Assembly (NCBI GenBank): GCA_963713545.1
Contig: CAVQME010000001.1
Span: 186,001-250,000 of the forward strand
Length of the DNA: 64,000 nt
From: CAVPLM01 sp963713545
GTDB taxonomy: Bacteria > Actinomycetota > Thermoleophilia > RBG-16-64-13
Direction of reading: 5' to 3'
In this document: one piece after another, positions 18,249-25,784 of the stretch
How positions within the stretch are numbered: position 1 is the first letter of the stretch
How the letters are laid out: each line of letters starts with the position of its first letter
Notes under the pieces: generated by a model
What the model was told of the DNA's origin: nothing
Seen by the model: only the letters and a program-made list of their open reading frames with translations
The model's database searches: none
Program-made: the position numbers and the translations under genes

Positions 18249-18366
18249 GGCCCATCCCCCTTGAGATAGGTTGCGCCTCACCGTCTCAGTCGTTCAGCTT
18301 GAAAAGTTGGCTAGCTGGTTTCGTTGACTGCCCTTTCGCTGCTACGAACATTGCCACCTCAATAAA

Positions 18367-18420
18367 TGTTCATTAGAACAGCGACTTTGCCACTCTAGTG
18401 AGCATTCAGTAGAATGTCAA
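18367..18420 (-). promoter_or_regulatory. promoter of Mo-enzyme operon with two TetR-type operator palindromes
   Basis: On the minus strand TTGACA (18420-18415), 17 nt, then TAGAGT (18397-18392) form a sigma70-like promoter. CATTC-AGTA-GAATG (18403-18416) lies between and on the -35; TGTTC-ATTA-GAACA (18367-18380) lies just downstream of the -10. The two 14-bp sites match at 10 positions and their centres are 36 bp apart. The divergent TetR gene starts at 18504, so it is the obvious candidate repressor. Confidence 0.65.
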
Positions 18421-18503
18421 GAGGATTGGATTCGGCGAGTCGGCGCCCATTTGCGACTGACTAGGGCACCCTCCCGCGGAAGATAGAAAGGCAAGGAACA
18501 CCG

Positions 18504-19100
18504 ATGGTTCAAACTGGTATGCGGGGAGAGCTGAGGAAGAAGGAAATCACTGACGCTACTGTTGATGTGATAGCCAAACATGGGGTGCGAGGGGCGACCA
18601 TCAACCGCATCGCGACCCAGGTGGGAGTGACGCCTGCTGCGCTGTATTTCTACTTCTCCGGCCGGAGAGAGCTGCTCCTGGCGGCAATGGACGAGGTGAT
18701 AGATAAGATCCGAGAGACCCGTCGCAACGCTGTTCATGCAAACGTGGTGGAGCGATTGCGACAGATCGGCATCAACCACATGAATCTCGTCTCGGCCCAA
18801 GAGGGAGTTGCCGCCGCCTTCCTGGAATTCATCTGTGCCCCACCCGAGGAGAATCTCCGGGAGGCGCTGGGTGCCAGGCAGTTGATGCTTGCCGATGAAC
18901 TAGCCGAGATCGTCAAACAGGGACAGGAGCAAGGCACCATCCGCGCAGAATTAGACCCCTATCAGGTCGCCTGGGCGTTCATCGGCCGCGCATGGGCGGT
19001 GCACATCGCTCACATGATGGGCATCGCGGATCACTCCAATTCCACGCGGGCGACCTGGATGCTCGATACCCTGCTCGATGTCGTCCGAGTGCCGGACTAG
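18504..19100 (+). CDS. TetR-family transcriptional regulator divergent from the Mo-enzyme operon
   Basis: 198 residues. The N-terminal TetR DNA-binding domain is recognisable (EITDATVDVIAKHGVRGATI then NRIATQVGVTPAALYFYFSG), with a helical ligand-binding domain after residue 60. ATG start with AAGGAA upstream. The divergent arrangement with the Mo-enzyme operon and two matching palindromes between them suggest it represses that operon and perhaps itself. The inducer is probably the enzyme's substrate. There is no close resemblance to a regulator of known ligand that I can name. Confidence 0.9.
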   Translation: MVQTGMRGELRKKEITDATVDVIAKHGVRGATINRIATQVGVTPAALYFYFSGRRELLLAAMDEVIDKIRETRRNAVHANVVERLRQIGINHMNLVSAQEGVAAAFLEFICAPPEENLREALGARQLMLADELAEIVKQGQEQGTIRAELDPYQVAWAFIGRAWAVHIAHMMGIADHSNSTRATWMLDTLLDVVRVPD

Positions 19101-19623
19101 CTGTAATGCCCACTGACATTGCTGACAAACGGGGAGCCTCTCTGTTCGGTTTGGGATTGCACGGATCCTGAACCCGAAGGAAGAAGGCTCCCATGTCCCA
19201 TCCTAAGGCGAAACTGACCCCGGCGGGAACACCTCTTATCCTCGAGCGTGTGCGCGAGCACGGTCCTTCGGTGACCCCCAGACGGCCGACACCCTAGGTA
19301 CCACCCGCAAGGTCATCGGCTACCGCAAAGGAACGGCCGGGTGAGCTTCTGCCGACAGACGCCAAGATACTGGCGCGCATACCCAAGCACATCCAGGGTG
19401 TGCCGCGGATTTGTTACCGGCCCCGAGGGATGCCTTGTACCCCCAAGGCGTGCAAGGCCGTCTCTCAAGAGATCGCCCACGCCGCCGGGAAGGTCGCTCG
19501 GAAGCAGTGTGAGGACTCGGTCCCCCGCCCAGCCATGGTCGACACCCTTTGGTGGAAGAAGTCCCTGGTCAACTCCTGGTCTCGGGCCGCGAGGAAGACC
19601 ATCCACAACGAGTCGGTCGTTCC
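19101..19623. pseudogene. IS481-like transposase N-terminal remnant and non-coding sequence
   Basis: Within this 520-bp stretch a plus-strand frame from ATG 19194 reads MSHPKAKLTPAGTPLILERV, the typical start of IS481-family transposases, and then degenerates after REHGPSVTPRRP (about 19290). The rest shows no recognisable coding sequence on either strand. Confidence 0.5.
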
Positions 19624-20838
19624 CTATGCGAGACTCGAGGGAGCGAGCAGCAGGTCGCCGGCGACCGTGGCAAGAACCCGGGCTGCGTCCCTGAGCTGCG
19701 CCACAGACACGCGCTCGTTGGCGCAGTGGCACTCCGTGGCTTTCCCCGGCCCGAAGGTGATGGCCTCCATGCCGGCATCGTTTATGAGGTTGCGAACGTC
19801 GCTCGAATACGGCGTGCCGATGATCTCGCACGGTGCGCCTGTGACCCTCTCCACCGCATTCGCCACTCTGGCCGCGAACGCCGATGAGCTGTCGATCTCC
19901 GCGGCGGCAAAGTAGCTGGGGAGCGCCGAGATCCCAAAGTCGAAGTCGGTGTCGGTCGCCTTTATGGCGGACAGACGCAGCCGTAACGTTTCCATCTCGC
20001 CGTCCACAGTCTCGCCGGGTAGCAGCCGTCGATCGACGACGATATCGCAGTAGTCGGGGACGGCGTTCTCTTTCACACCGGCCCGTAGGATGGTTGGCGT
20101 GCACGAACCGCTGGGTAGGAGCGCATGCTTTCGCAGCCGGATGTCGTCTTCATACGCCTGCAAGACGTCGAGCACGGCCCGCAAGCGCGGGATGGGGTTC
20201 ACCCCGAGATGCGCCTGGCTCGCATGTATCGATCTCCCGTTGATGCGGATGCGGTAGAAAGCCAGGCCGCGCTCCGCGGTGGCCACCTTGAGGTCCGTCG
20301 GCTCGGTGACGATGCCCAGGTCACCGGTGAAGCCGGCTCGCAACAAGGACAGGGTGCCCGGTTCGGCGCACTCCTCGCCCGCCGCAAAATGCAGTACGAG
20401 CGTGCCGTGCAGGCGATCGCGCCTTTGCGCGAGGAAACGTGCCACCGCGACCTGGGCCGCGAGACCCGACTTCATGTCGCATGCACCGCGCCCGTAGACG
20501 AAGCCATCGCGCAGCTCAGGCGTAAACGGGTCGCTCGACCACAGCGTGACGTCGTCGACCGGTACCGTGTCCAGGTGCCCGTTGAGCACAAGCCGCGGAC
20601 CGTCGTGGATTCCCCGGAGGACTGCCGCCACCGAGGGGCGTCCGGGCATGGACTCCACGAAGGTCGCCTGGCAAACGTCTCTCAGCAGGTCGGCCACCAG
20701 CTCGGCCGCTTCCCTCTCTGAGGTGCCCGGGTTGGTGCTCTTCACTGCCACCAGCCGGCCTAGCAGCTTCGCGAGGTAACCCTCCTGAAGCTCGGGCGCC
20801 TGAAATACATCGACAGTGGCAGGATCCCTCGTTCTCAT
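19624..20838 (-). CDS. M20-family metallopeptidase (ArgE/DapE-like amidohydrolase)
   Basis: 404 residues from the ATG at 20838 (GGGAGG 13 nt upstream; an upstream TTG is less likely). M20 landmarks: LNGHLDTVPVDD (metal His and Asp), YGRGACDMKSGLAA (bridging Asp), HFAAGEECAEPGT (catalytic Glu-Glu), a dimerisation domain (GRSIHASQAHLGVNPIPR) and the C-terminal metal-binding His in ATECHCANERVS. These are cytoplasmic di-zinc enzymes that hydrolyse N-acyl or peptide amide bonds, as in acetylornithine deacetylase and succinyl-diaminopimelate desuccinylase. It is isolated between transposase remnants, so the neighbours give no substrate clue. Confidence 0.9.
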   Translation of the reverse strand: MRTRDPATVDVFQAPELQEGYLAKLLGRLVAVKSTNPGTSEREAAELVADLLRDVCQATFVESMPGRPSVAAVLRGIHDGPRLVLNGHLDTVPVDDVTLWSSDPFTPELRDGFVYGRGACDMKSGLAAQVAVARFLAQRRDRLHGTLVLHFAAGEECAEPGTLSLLRAGFTGDLGIVTEPTDLKVATAERGLAFYRIRINGRSIHASQAHLGVNPIPRLRAVLDVLQAYEDDIRLRKHALLPSGSCTPTILRAGVKENAVPDYCDIVVDRRLLPGETVDGEMETLRLRLSAIKATDTDFDFGISALPSYFAAAEIDSSSAFAARVANAVERVTGAPCEIIGTPYSSDVRNLINDAGMEAITFGPGKATECHCANERVSVAQLRDAARVLATVAGDLLLAPSSLA

Positions 20839-20863
20839 GTTGCCGCGCAAACCTCCCTTTCAA

Positions 20864-21409
20864 TTAGTGTCTGGGGTCATTAATCCGCCAACCATAGGCC
20901 GCGAGACTCTCCAGGATCTCATCCGCGGTCTTGTGCCAGACATACGGGGGTCGTCGTTCCAGGTGGCGATCCAGGTACGGATGGAGGCCACGAGCTCCTT
21001 GACCGAACGGTGGGTGCCGCGTCTGATCCATTTACTCCTGAGTTCGCCGAACCACCGTTCCACCAGGTTGAGCCAGTTGGCGGTGCCGTAGCGGCGGTAG
21101 TGGTGGGTACGTCGTTCGGGCACCCCGGGCAAAAGCGGCAAGGGAAGCAGTGCGGTCCAGCGCCTGGATCTGCGACTTCTCGTCGACGCACAGCACCGCC
21201 GCCACCTCCGGGGCGGTCAGGGAGAGACCCACGATGTCTCTCACCTTGTCGATGAATTGGGGTTCGGGCGAGAGCTTGAAGCTCTCGGTGCGGTGCGGTT
21301 GCAGGCCGAAGGCCCGCCAGATGCCGGAGACCGCCGTCTGGTTCATGCCCACCGCCTGAGCCATCGACCGGATGGACCAGTGGGTGGCATCCCTCGGGGT
21401 GAGGGTCAA
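20864..21409 (-). pseudogene. IS630-family transposase, internally deleted and frameshifted
   Basis: The minus-strand text starts MTLTPRDATHWSIRSMAQAV and continues to VAAVLCVDEKSQIQALDRT, the first catalytic Asp region of IS630 DDE transposases. After HHYRRYGTA it jumps to NWLNLVERWFGELRSKWIRR; about 70-80 residues that should carry the second Asp and approach the Glu are missing. At least two frame changes occur, and the end reads YVWHKTADEILESLAAYGWR. The N-terminal HTH is also absent. It cannot encode an active transposase. Confidence 0.85.
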
Positions 21410-21542
21410 CGCCGTTTACCCCAGGCTGGATTCGCACCCCCATGGCCGATGGCAACCTGCAGCCGTTGGTGGAGCGGGAGGGCATCTCTCTTGACGAGAC
21501 CTACGCGATCACCACCCGTGATGTCCCTCTTCCCTCTCCAGC

Positions 21543-23423
21543 TCAGGTCACCAGTGACGACTCTATGCCCAGATCGGCGAGCGTCTCCGGCAAGACCGCG
21601 CCCGATACAACGTCCCAGCCCATGGCCTCGAAGTGCTTCTCCCTCAAGAACTCGAATGGGATCTGCTGGCCTGCGGCCGGTCCGACGCTAAGCGGCGTCT
21701 CGAACCTCTTGGGCAGCCGGAAATCGGCCGGGCTGACGCCCTCGCGGTGGTTGAAGGCCTGCCGCAGGGTCAGTATCCGCCTGCCGGCTTTCAGCCCTTC
21801 GGCCCAGTCTGTGTCCCAACCAGTGACCGGCCGGAGGAGCTCCACTACCGGCGGGGCGTAGAACGTGGCGAAGAGCACGCAGAGACCGGCCGAGCTGAGC
21901 AGCTGGATGTAGGCGGCTCCCCGGGCGTAGATGTCGCCCTTCTTCTCGTAATCCCCGAAGAGCTCGCCCGGATCACCGGGCTGGAGGAGCGGGTCGGGTC
22001 CCAACGGAGTCCCTTGCTCGAGCAACGCCATACCCTGCGGCCCCATGTGCTGAGCCGGCTGCGCGTCTCCTATATAGAAGGTGCCGTTGCTGGGCGCCAT
22101 GCGGGGATCGTGGTAGGGGACCCCCCGGCCGGCCACATGCATAGCGTACTCTTCGCTGCCCCGGCCTATGTACGCGGCCGCCACCTTGGAACCGTCGGCC
22201 AGGGCTGCGCCAAGACCCTCGCGCCTGGCGATCTGCTCGACCAGGGCAACCAGGGCCTGCGCGTTACCCCACGTGAGCTCCAAACCACCGGTGTCGCCGG
22301 TGTCGATAAGACCGTTCTCGTAGCATTCCATGGCGAAGGAGACGCTGTTACCCACGCCCATGGTGTCGAGACCGTAGCGGTTGCAGATCTCGTTCGCCCG
22401 GATGACGGCCTCCACGTTGTCATTGCGACAGCTGGCGCCGAGAGCGGCCAGGGTCTCGTACTCCGGGCGATGAAGTTCGTCCTGGCTCGCGAAGGGACCT
22501 TCCTCGATCTTCACGAGGGCGCCGCAGCGGATAGGGCAGGTGCTACAGCCGTAGGCCTTGAGCTTGTACACATCCATCTTGGGGCCATCGAGATTGCCGC
22601 AGCCGGGAAAAGCGTCGCTGCCGGTGCGGGCCCAGTTGTCCGCGGGGCAGTCGCCGACAGAGAGGAGGAAGCTCGTGAACCCGCCCGTGCCGGCCGCGGT
22701 CAGTCCTTGATGGAAGGGGCTGTTCTTGAGAGCCTCGGCGTATTCCTTCTGGACCGTTTTCAGCCCCGCCCTGTCGGCGACTCCGACGCGGGCTCCTTTG
22801 CCGGCCCGGACCGCGACGGCCTTAAGCTTCTTGGAGCCCATCACCGCCCCTACGCCGGACCGGGCGGCTATGCGGCCTTTCTCGTTGACGATCCCGGAGA
22901 GGAGGGAAAGCTGCTCTCCCGCCGGTCCGATGCAGGCGATCCTCCAAGTGCCCGGCTCTCCCAACTGAGCCTGCAGCATATCGTCGGTCTCGTAGGTGTC
23001 TTTCCCCCAGAGCTGTTCGCCATCGACCAGCCTCGCCTTGCCTGCGTCGATGACCAGGCAAACCGGGCGCTCGGCAGAGCCCGCGAAGAAGACCCCGTCG
23101 TACCCCGCGTTCTTGAGTTCAGGCCCGAAGTAGCCTCCGGAGTTGGAGTCGGCCCAGGCTCCCGTCAGGGGTGACTTCGTCGTGACCGTATACCTTCCCC
23201 CGCCGTAGACACCCGTGGCCGTGAGCGGTCCCGTGGTAAAGGCCAGCATGTTGTCCGGTCCCAGAGGATCGACGCCCGGCTTGGTACGCTCCATTATCAT
23301 CCTGACCCCCAAGCCGGTCCCGCCGACCCATGCTCGATAGAAGCCCTCTTCGGGCGTTTCTTCATGCATGGTCCCCTGGGTCAGATCAACAAAAAGCAGT
23401 CTGCCCGCGTAACCGTGTGCCAT
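21543..23423 (-). CDS. aldehyde:ferredoxin oxidoreductase (AOR) family tungsten/molybdenum enzyme
   Basis: 626 residues from the ATG at 23423 (AGGAGG 9 nt upstream). AOR-family marks: GYAGRLLFVDLTQGTMHEET, GGTGLGVRMI, FTTGPLTATGVYGGGRYTV (pterin binding), SPLTGAWADSNSGGYFG, the GCSTCPIRCG cluster motif (Cx2Cx3C) and a distal Cys in SSAGLCVLF. AOR enzymes oxidise aldehydes to acids, or run in reverse, using ferredoxin and a tungsten or molybdenum bis-pterin plus one 4Fe-4S cluster in the cytoplasm. It is a single gene flanked by IS remnants. It could work with the ferredoxin-linked IorAB and acyl-CoA synthetases encoded nearby. Confidence 0.93.
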   Translation of the reverse strand: MAHGYAGRLLFVDLTQGTMHEETPEEGFYRAWVGGTGLGVRMIMERTKPGVDPLGPDNMLAFTTGPLTATGVYGGGRYTVTTKSPLTGAWADSNSGGYFGPELKNAGYDGVFFAGSAERPVCLVIDAGKARLVDGEQLWGKDTYETDDMLQAQLGEPGTWRIACIGPAGEQLSLLSGIVNEKGRIAARSGVGAVMGSKKLKAVAVRAGKGARVGVADRAGLKTVQKEYAEALKNSPFHQGLTAAGTGGFTSFLLSVGDCPADNWARTGSDAFPGCGNLDGPKMDVYKLKAYGCSTCPIRCGALVKIEEGPFASQDELHRPEYETLAALGASCRNDNVEAVIRANEICNRYGLDTMGVGNSVSFAMECYENGLIDTGDTGGLELTWGNAQALVALVEQIARREGLGAALADGSKVAAAYIGRGSEEYAMHVAGRGVPYHDPRMAPSNGTFYIGDAQPAQHMGPQGMALLEQGTPLGPDPLLQPGDPGELFGDYEKKGDIYARGAAYIQLLSSAGLCVLFATFYAPPVVELLRPVTGWDTDWAEGLKAGRRILTLRQAFNHREGVSPADFRLPKRFETPLSVGPAAGQQIPFEFLREKHFEAMGWDVVSGAVLPETLADLGIESSLVT

Positions 23424-23639
23424 GGAAGAGCACCTCCTATTACAGAACTGAACCCGCTCTCCCCAAGAGAGCCCGTTTCCCGCCTTCATCATAGCGGCTC
23501 CGCGAGCGCCCCACAACCGAGCGCGTCTTGGGGCGGGGGCCACGTCTTGTCAAGCGGTGTACGAACCTGATTGCCCCATCCTCTGGTTCGATGCTTGAGC
23601 TCGCCATGAGCAGCTCCTCTTCGAGTCCGGCCACGACCG

Positions 23640-24361
23640 CCGGAGGCTCCTGGTTCTTTCGAGTGAGTCCTGGCTCATGCACCGGCGGACCAGCTGCCAC
23701 TCGTCGGGCTGCTCGGCCAAGACGGCGCCCACCAGGCGAATGATGGAAGCCCGATCGGGGAAGATGCCGACCACGTCTGATCGCCGGCGGATCTCCCGGT
23801 TCAGGCGTTCTTGGAGATTATTCGACCAGATATGTGTCCAGTGCTCGACTGGGAAGCTCGAAAAGACGGTGATGTCGGGCCCGACTTCGTCAAGGAGCCG
23901 GCCCACATCCGGGAAGCACCCCTCGAGTTAGGCGATGACCCTCCTTAGCTGGGCCTGCACCTCTTGGGCAGAGGGCTGAGCGAAGATGGTCCTTATGAGC
24001 GTGGCCACGAACGGCTGGGCCGAACGGGGCACCCGGCAGAGGGCGTTGCGCATGAAGTGCGTGCGGCAGCGCTGCCAGGAAGCACCAGGAAGAACGGCGG
24101 CAATAGCCCCCACCAGGCCCTGGTGGTCGGCGGAGATAGCCAGCCGCACCCCGGATAGCCCTCGGGCCAAAGATCGCGCAGGAACCTCGTCCAGGCCACC
24201 CGTCTTCAGCCCGTGAAGGTGTCGAGTCCGAGGATCTCCCAGTGACCGTCAGAGGAGACCGCGGTGGCGACCACGGTGGCCACGCTCGTCACCCGCCCCT
24301 CCTCGCGGGCTTTCACCGACAGGGCAGCCAGATAGGGACCGTTGTCCAGCGGTCGGGAGCG
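23640..24361 (-). pseudogene. IS256 (mutator-type) transposase remnant
   Basis: Three broken minus-strand segments line up with an IS256-family transposase: RSRPLDNGPYLAALSVKARE and GHWEILGLDTFTG (24361-24206), then ARGLSGVRLAISADHQGLVG and WQRCRTHFMRNAL (24170-23928), a stop, then WSNNLQERLNREIRRRSDVV and GIFPDRASIIRLVGAVLAEQ (to about 23640). The frame changes once and an in-frame stop interrupts the protein. The N-terminal third is missing, so the element is dead. Confidence 0.82.
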
Positions 24362-24379
24362 AAACGCAGCCACCCCATC

Positions 24380-24538
24380 ACCTGCCCGTACCAGAACCGC
24401 ACGTACCTCTCTCGCAAGAGGAATCCGAACTACTTCCCCGAGCACGCGATGACCAGCTTTGAGAAGAAGGGGAAAGCGCTCTATCCGCACCAGGTGGGAA
24501 CCACACAGAAGTGCAACTTCTGCATGGAGCGCCGCCGC
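24380..24538 (+). pseudogene. fragment of a 4Fe-4S beta subunit (DMSO-reductase-type complex)
   Basis: The plus-strand frame reads CPYQNRTYLSRKRNPNYFPE, then about 20 residues, then GTTQKCNFCMERR. CPY...R followed by KCxFCxxR is the hallmark spacing of NrfC/DmsB/NarH-like ferredoxin subunits. Nothing recognisable precedes or follows, so this is a short relic beside the IS256 remnant. The similarity is by motif only. Confidence 0.45.
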
Positions 24539-24616
24539 CGAGGTCCCCCCGGCCGCCACGCCTCGGCTCACGCGGCCCCTACACTATCACGCCCCAGATG
24601 CCGGTTGCCAGCGACT

Positions 24617-25045
24617 TCAGTCCAGCGGACGACGTTCCACGAACTCGACCAGATTCCCGGAGTTGTCCCGGACAAAAGCGCAGGCGTCGCCGTCGTGCAC
24701 TCGAGTGTCCCAGACCACGTCCACACCCTTCGCTTTGAGGTCATCCATCAGGGCCGCGATATCGGGCACAGCATACGCCACGTGCTTGATCCCATGCGTG
24801 CGGATATCGCTCCACGGGTAGCGGCGCTCATCGGGCAGAGGCGCCGCCTCGGGAATACAGAAAAGCTCGAGGATGAAATCTCCCCGGCGGACCAGAGCCA
24901 CCTTCCCCGTATCCTCGGGTACGTCCACCACCCGGATGAGTTCGAACTCGAGCATGTCTCGATACCAGGCGATCGAAGCCTCGAGATCGCCCACGCTGAT
25001 GCCGGCGTGGTCTGGCTTGAGCCCCCTCAATGGATCGTTCGTCAT
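24617..25045 (-). CDS. VOC (glyoxalase/methylmalonyl-CoA epimerase fold) family protein
   Basis: 142 residues from the ATG at 25045. A single vicinal-oxygen-chelate domain: DHAGISVGDLEASIAWYRDM at the start (metal His) and GIKHVAYAVPDIAALMDDLK in the second beta-alpha-beta-beta-beta unit (second metal His), with the terminal Glu in NLVEFVERRP. Members include glyoxalase I, methylmalonyl-CoA epimerase and extradiol-type enzymes, so no reaction can be fixed. It lies beyond the terminator of the ior operon and so is likely transcribed separately. The ribosome binding site is weak. Confidence 0.85.
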   Translation of the reverse strand: MTNDPLRGLKPDHAGISVGDLEASIAWYRDMLEFELIRVVDVPEDTGKVALVRRGDFILELFCIPEAAPLPDERRYPWSDIRTHGIKHVAYAVPDIAALMDDLKAKGVDVVWDTRVHDGDACAFVRDNSGNLVEFVERRPLD

Positions 25046-25102
25046 ATCGCTGTGACACCGCCTCTCTCGTCTCGTTCTCCGGTAGCATTCGCCCATTCGC
25101 TC

Positions 25103-25146
25103 AAAAAGAGAGGCCCCGCCACATATCAAGAGTCGGCGGGGCCTCT
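25103..25146 (-). terminator. Rho-independent terminator of the ior/acyl-CoA synthetase operon
   Basis: A 12-bp GC-rich perfect stem (25109-25120 with 25135-25146), a 14-nt loop and a T5 run on the minus strand (25107-25103). It lies 30 bp past the iorB stop. Confidence 0.85.
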
Positions 25147-25175
25147 GTAAGAAGGGGCAGGATCGTCCAAACGGT

Positions 25176-25784
25176 CTAGGAAGACGACGAGTGCTGGGCG
25201 GCTCCCGCGGCCATCCCGAGACTGAACGCCTTAAGGTTGACGTCCACTGTTTTAGGAGGCACTGCTCCCCGGATGACCGCCTCCCACGTCTCGGGCGCGA
25301 AAGGAAGGGCAGGCGATACCGCTCCCAGCATTACCACGTTGGCGGCCTTGATCGTCCCGGCCTGCTGAGCGATCTCGTTGGCGTTCACGCGCCGCACGTT
25401 CGCATGGGATTTCGCTATGAGGACGTCGATGTCTGCCGGATAGGTGGCCAGGCCGGCGGACACCGGGCTGGGATTGATGCGTAGGCTGTTGTAGATGAGC
25501 AGACCTTCAGGCCTGAGCCAGTTGACGTACCGCAGAGCCTCGAGCGCTTCGAAAGCCAGCAGGATATCGGCGGAGCCTTCTACTACCAGCGGCTCCCACA
25601 CCTTGTCGCCGAAGCGGAAGTGGCTGGTCACGCTGCCGCCCCGCTGGCTCATGCCGTGGACTTCGCTCTGCTTGACGTCATATCCTTCGGCGAGGGCCAC
25701 CTGGCTGAGGACGAAGCTGGCCAGGACCACCCCCTGGCCGCCGACGCCCGAGAGCAGAACGTTCACGGTCGGTCGGGCGGTCAT
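25176..25784 (-). CDS. iorB: indolepyruvate:ferredoxin oxidoreductase beta subunit
   Basis: 202 residues starting at the ATG at 25784, which overlaps the iorA stop by one base (TGATG). VNVLLSGVGGQGVVLASFVL is the gamma-domain signature of the 2-oxoacid oxidoreductase family, and VHGMSQRGGSVTSHFRFG is characteristic of IorB. With IorA it oxidatively decarboxylates aryl pyruvates (indolepyruvate, phenylpyruvate, 4-hydroxyphenylpyruvate) to aryl-acetyl-CoA with reduction of ferredoxin in the cytoplasm. It is last in the operon and followed by a terminator. Confidence 0.95.
   Translation of the reverse strand: MTARPTVNVLLSGVGGQGVVLASFVLSQVALAEGYDVKQSEVHGMSQRGGSVTSHFRFGDKVWEPLVVEGSADILLAFEALEALRYVNWLRPEGLLIYNSLRINPSPVSAGLATYPADIDVLIAKSHANVRRVNANEIAQQAGTIKAANVVMLGAVSPALPFAPETWEAVIRGAVPPKTVDVNLKAFSLGMAAGAAQHSSSS

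Noticed and set aside
19313..20104. Minus-strand frame spanning the gap and the M20 peptidase
   Set aside because: Most of it is out-of-frame peptidase sequence; the part in the gap has no recognisable protein similarity.
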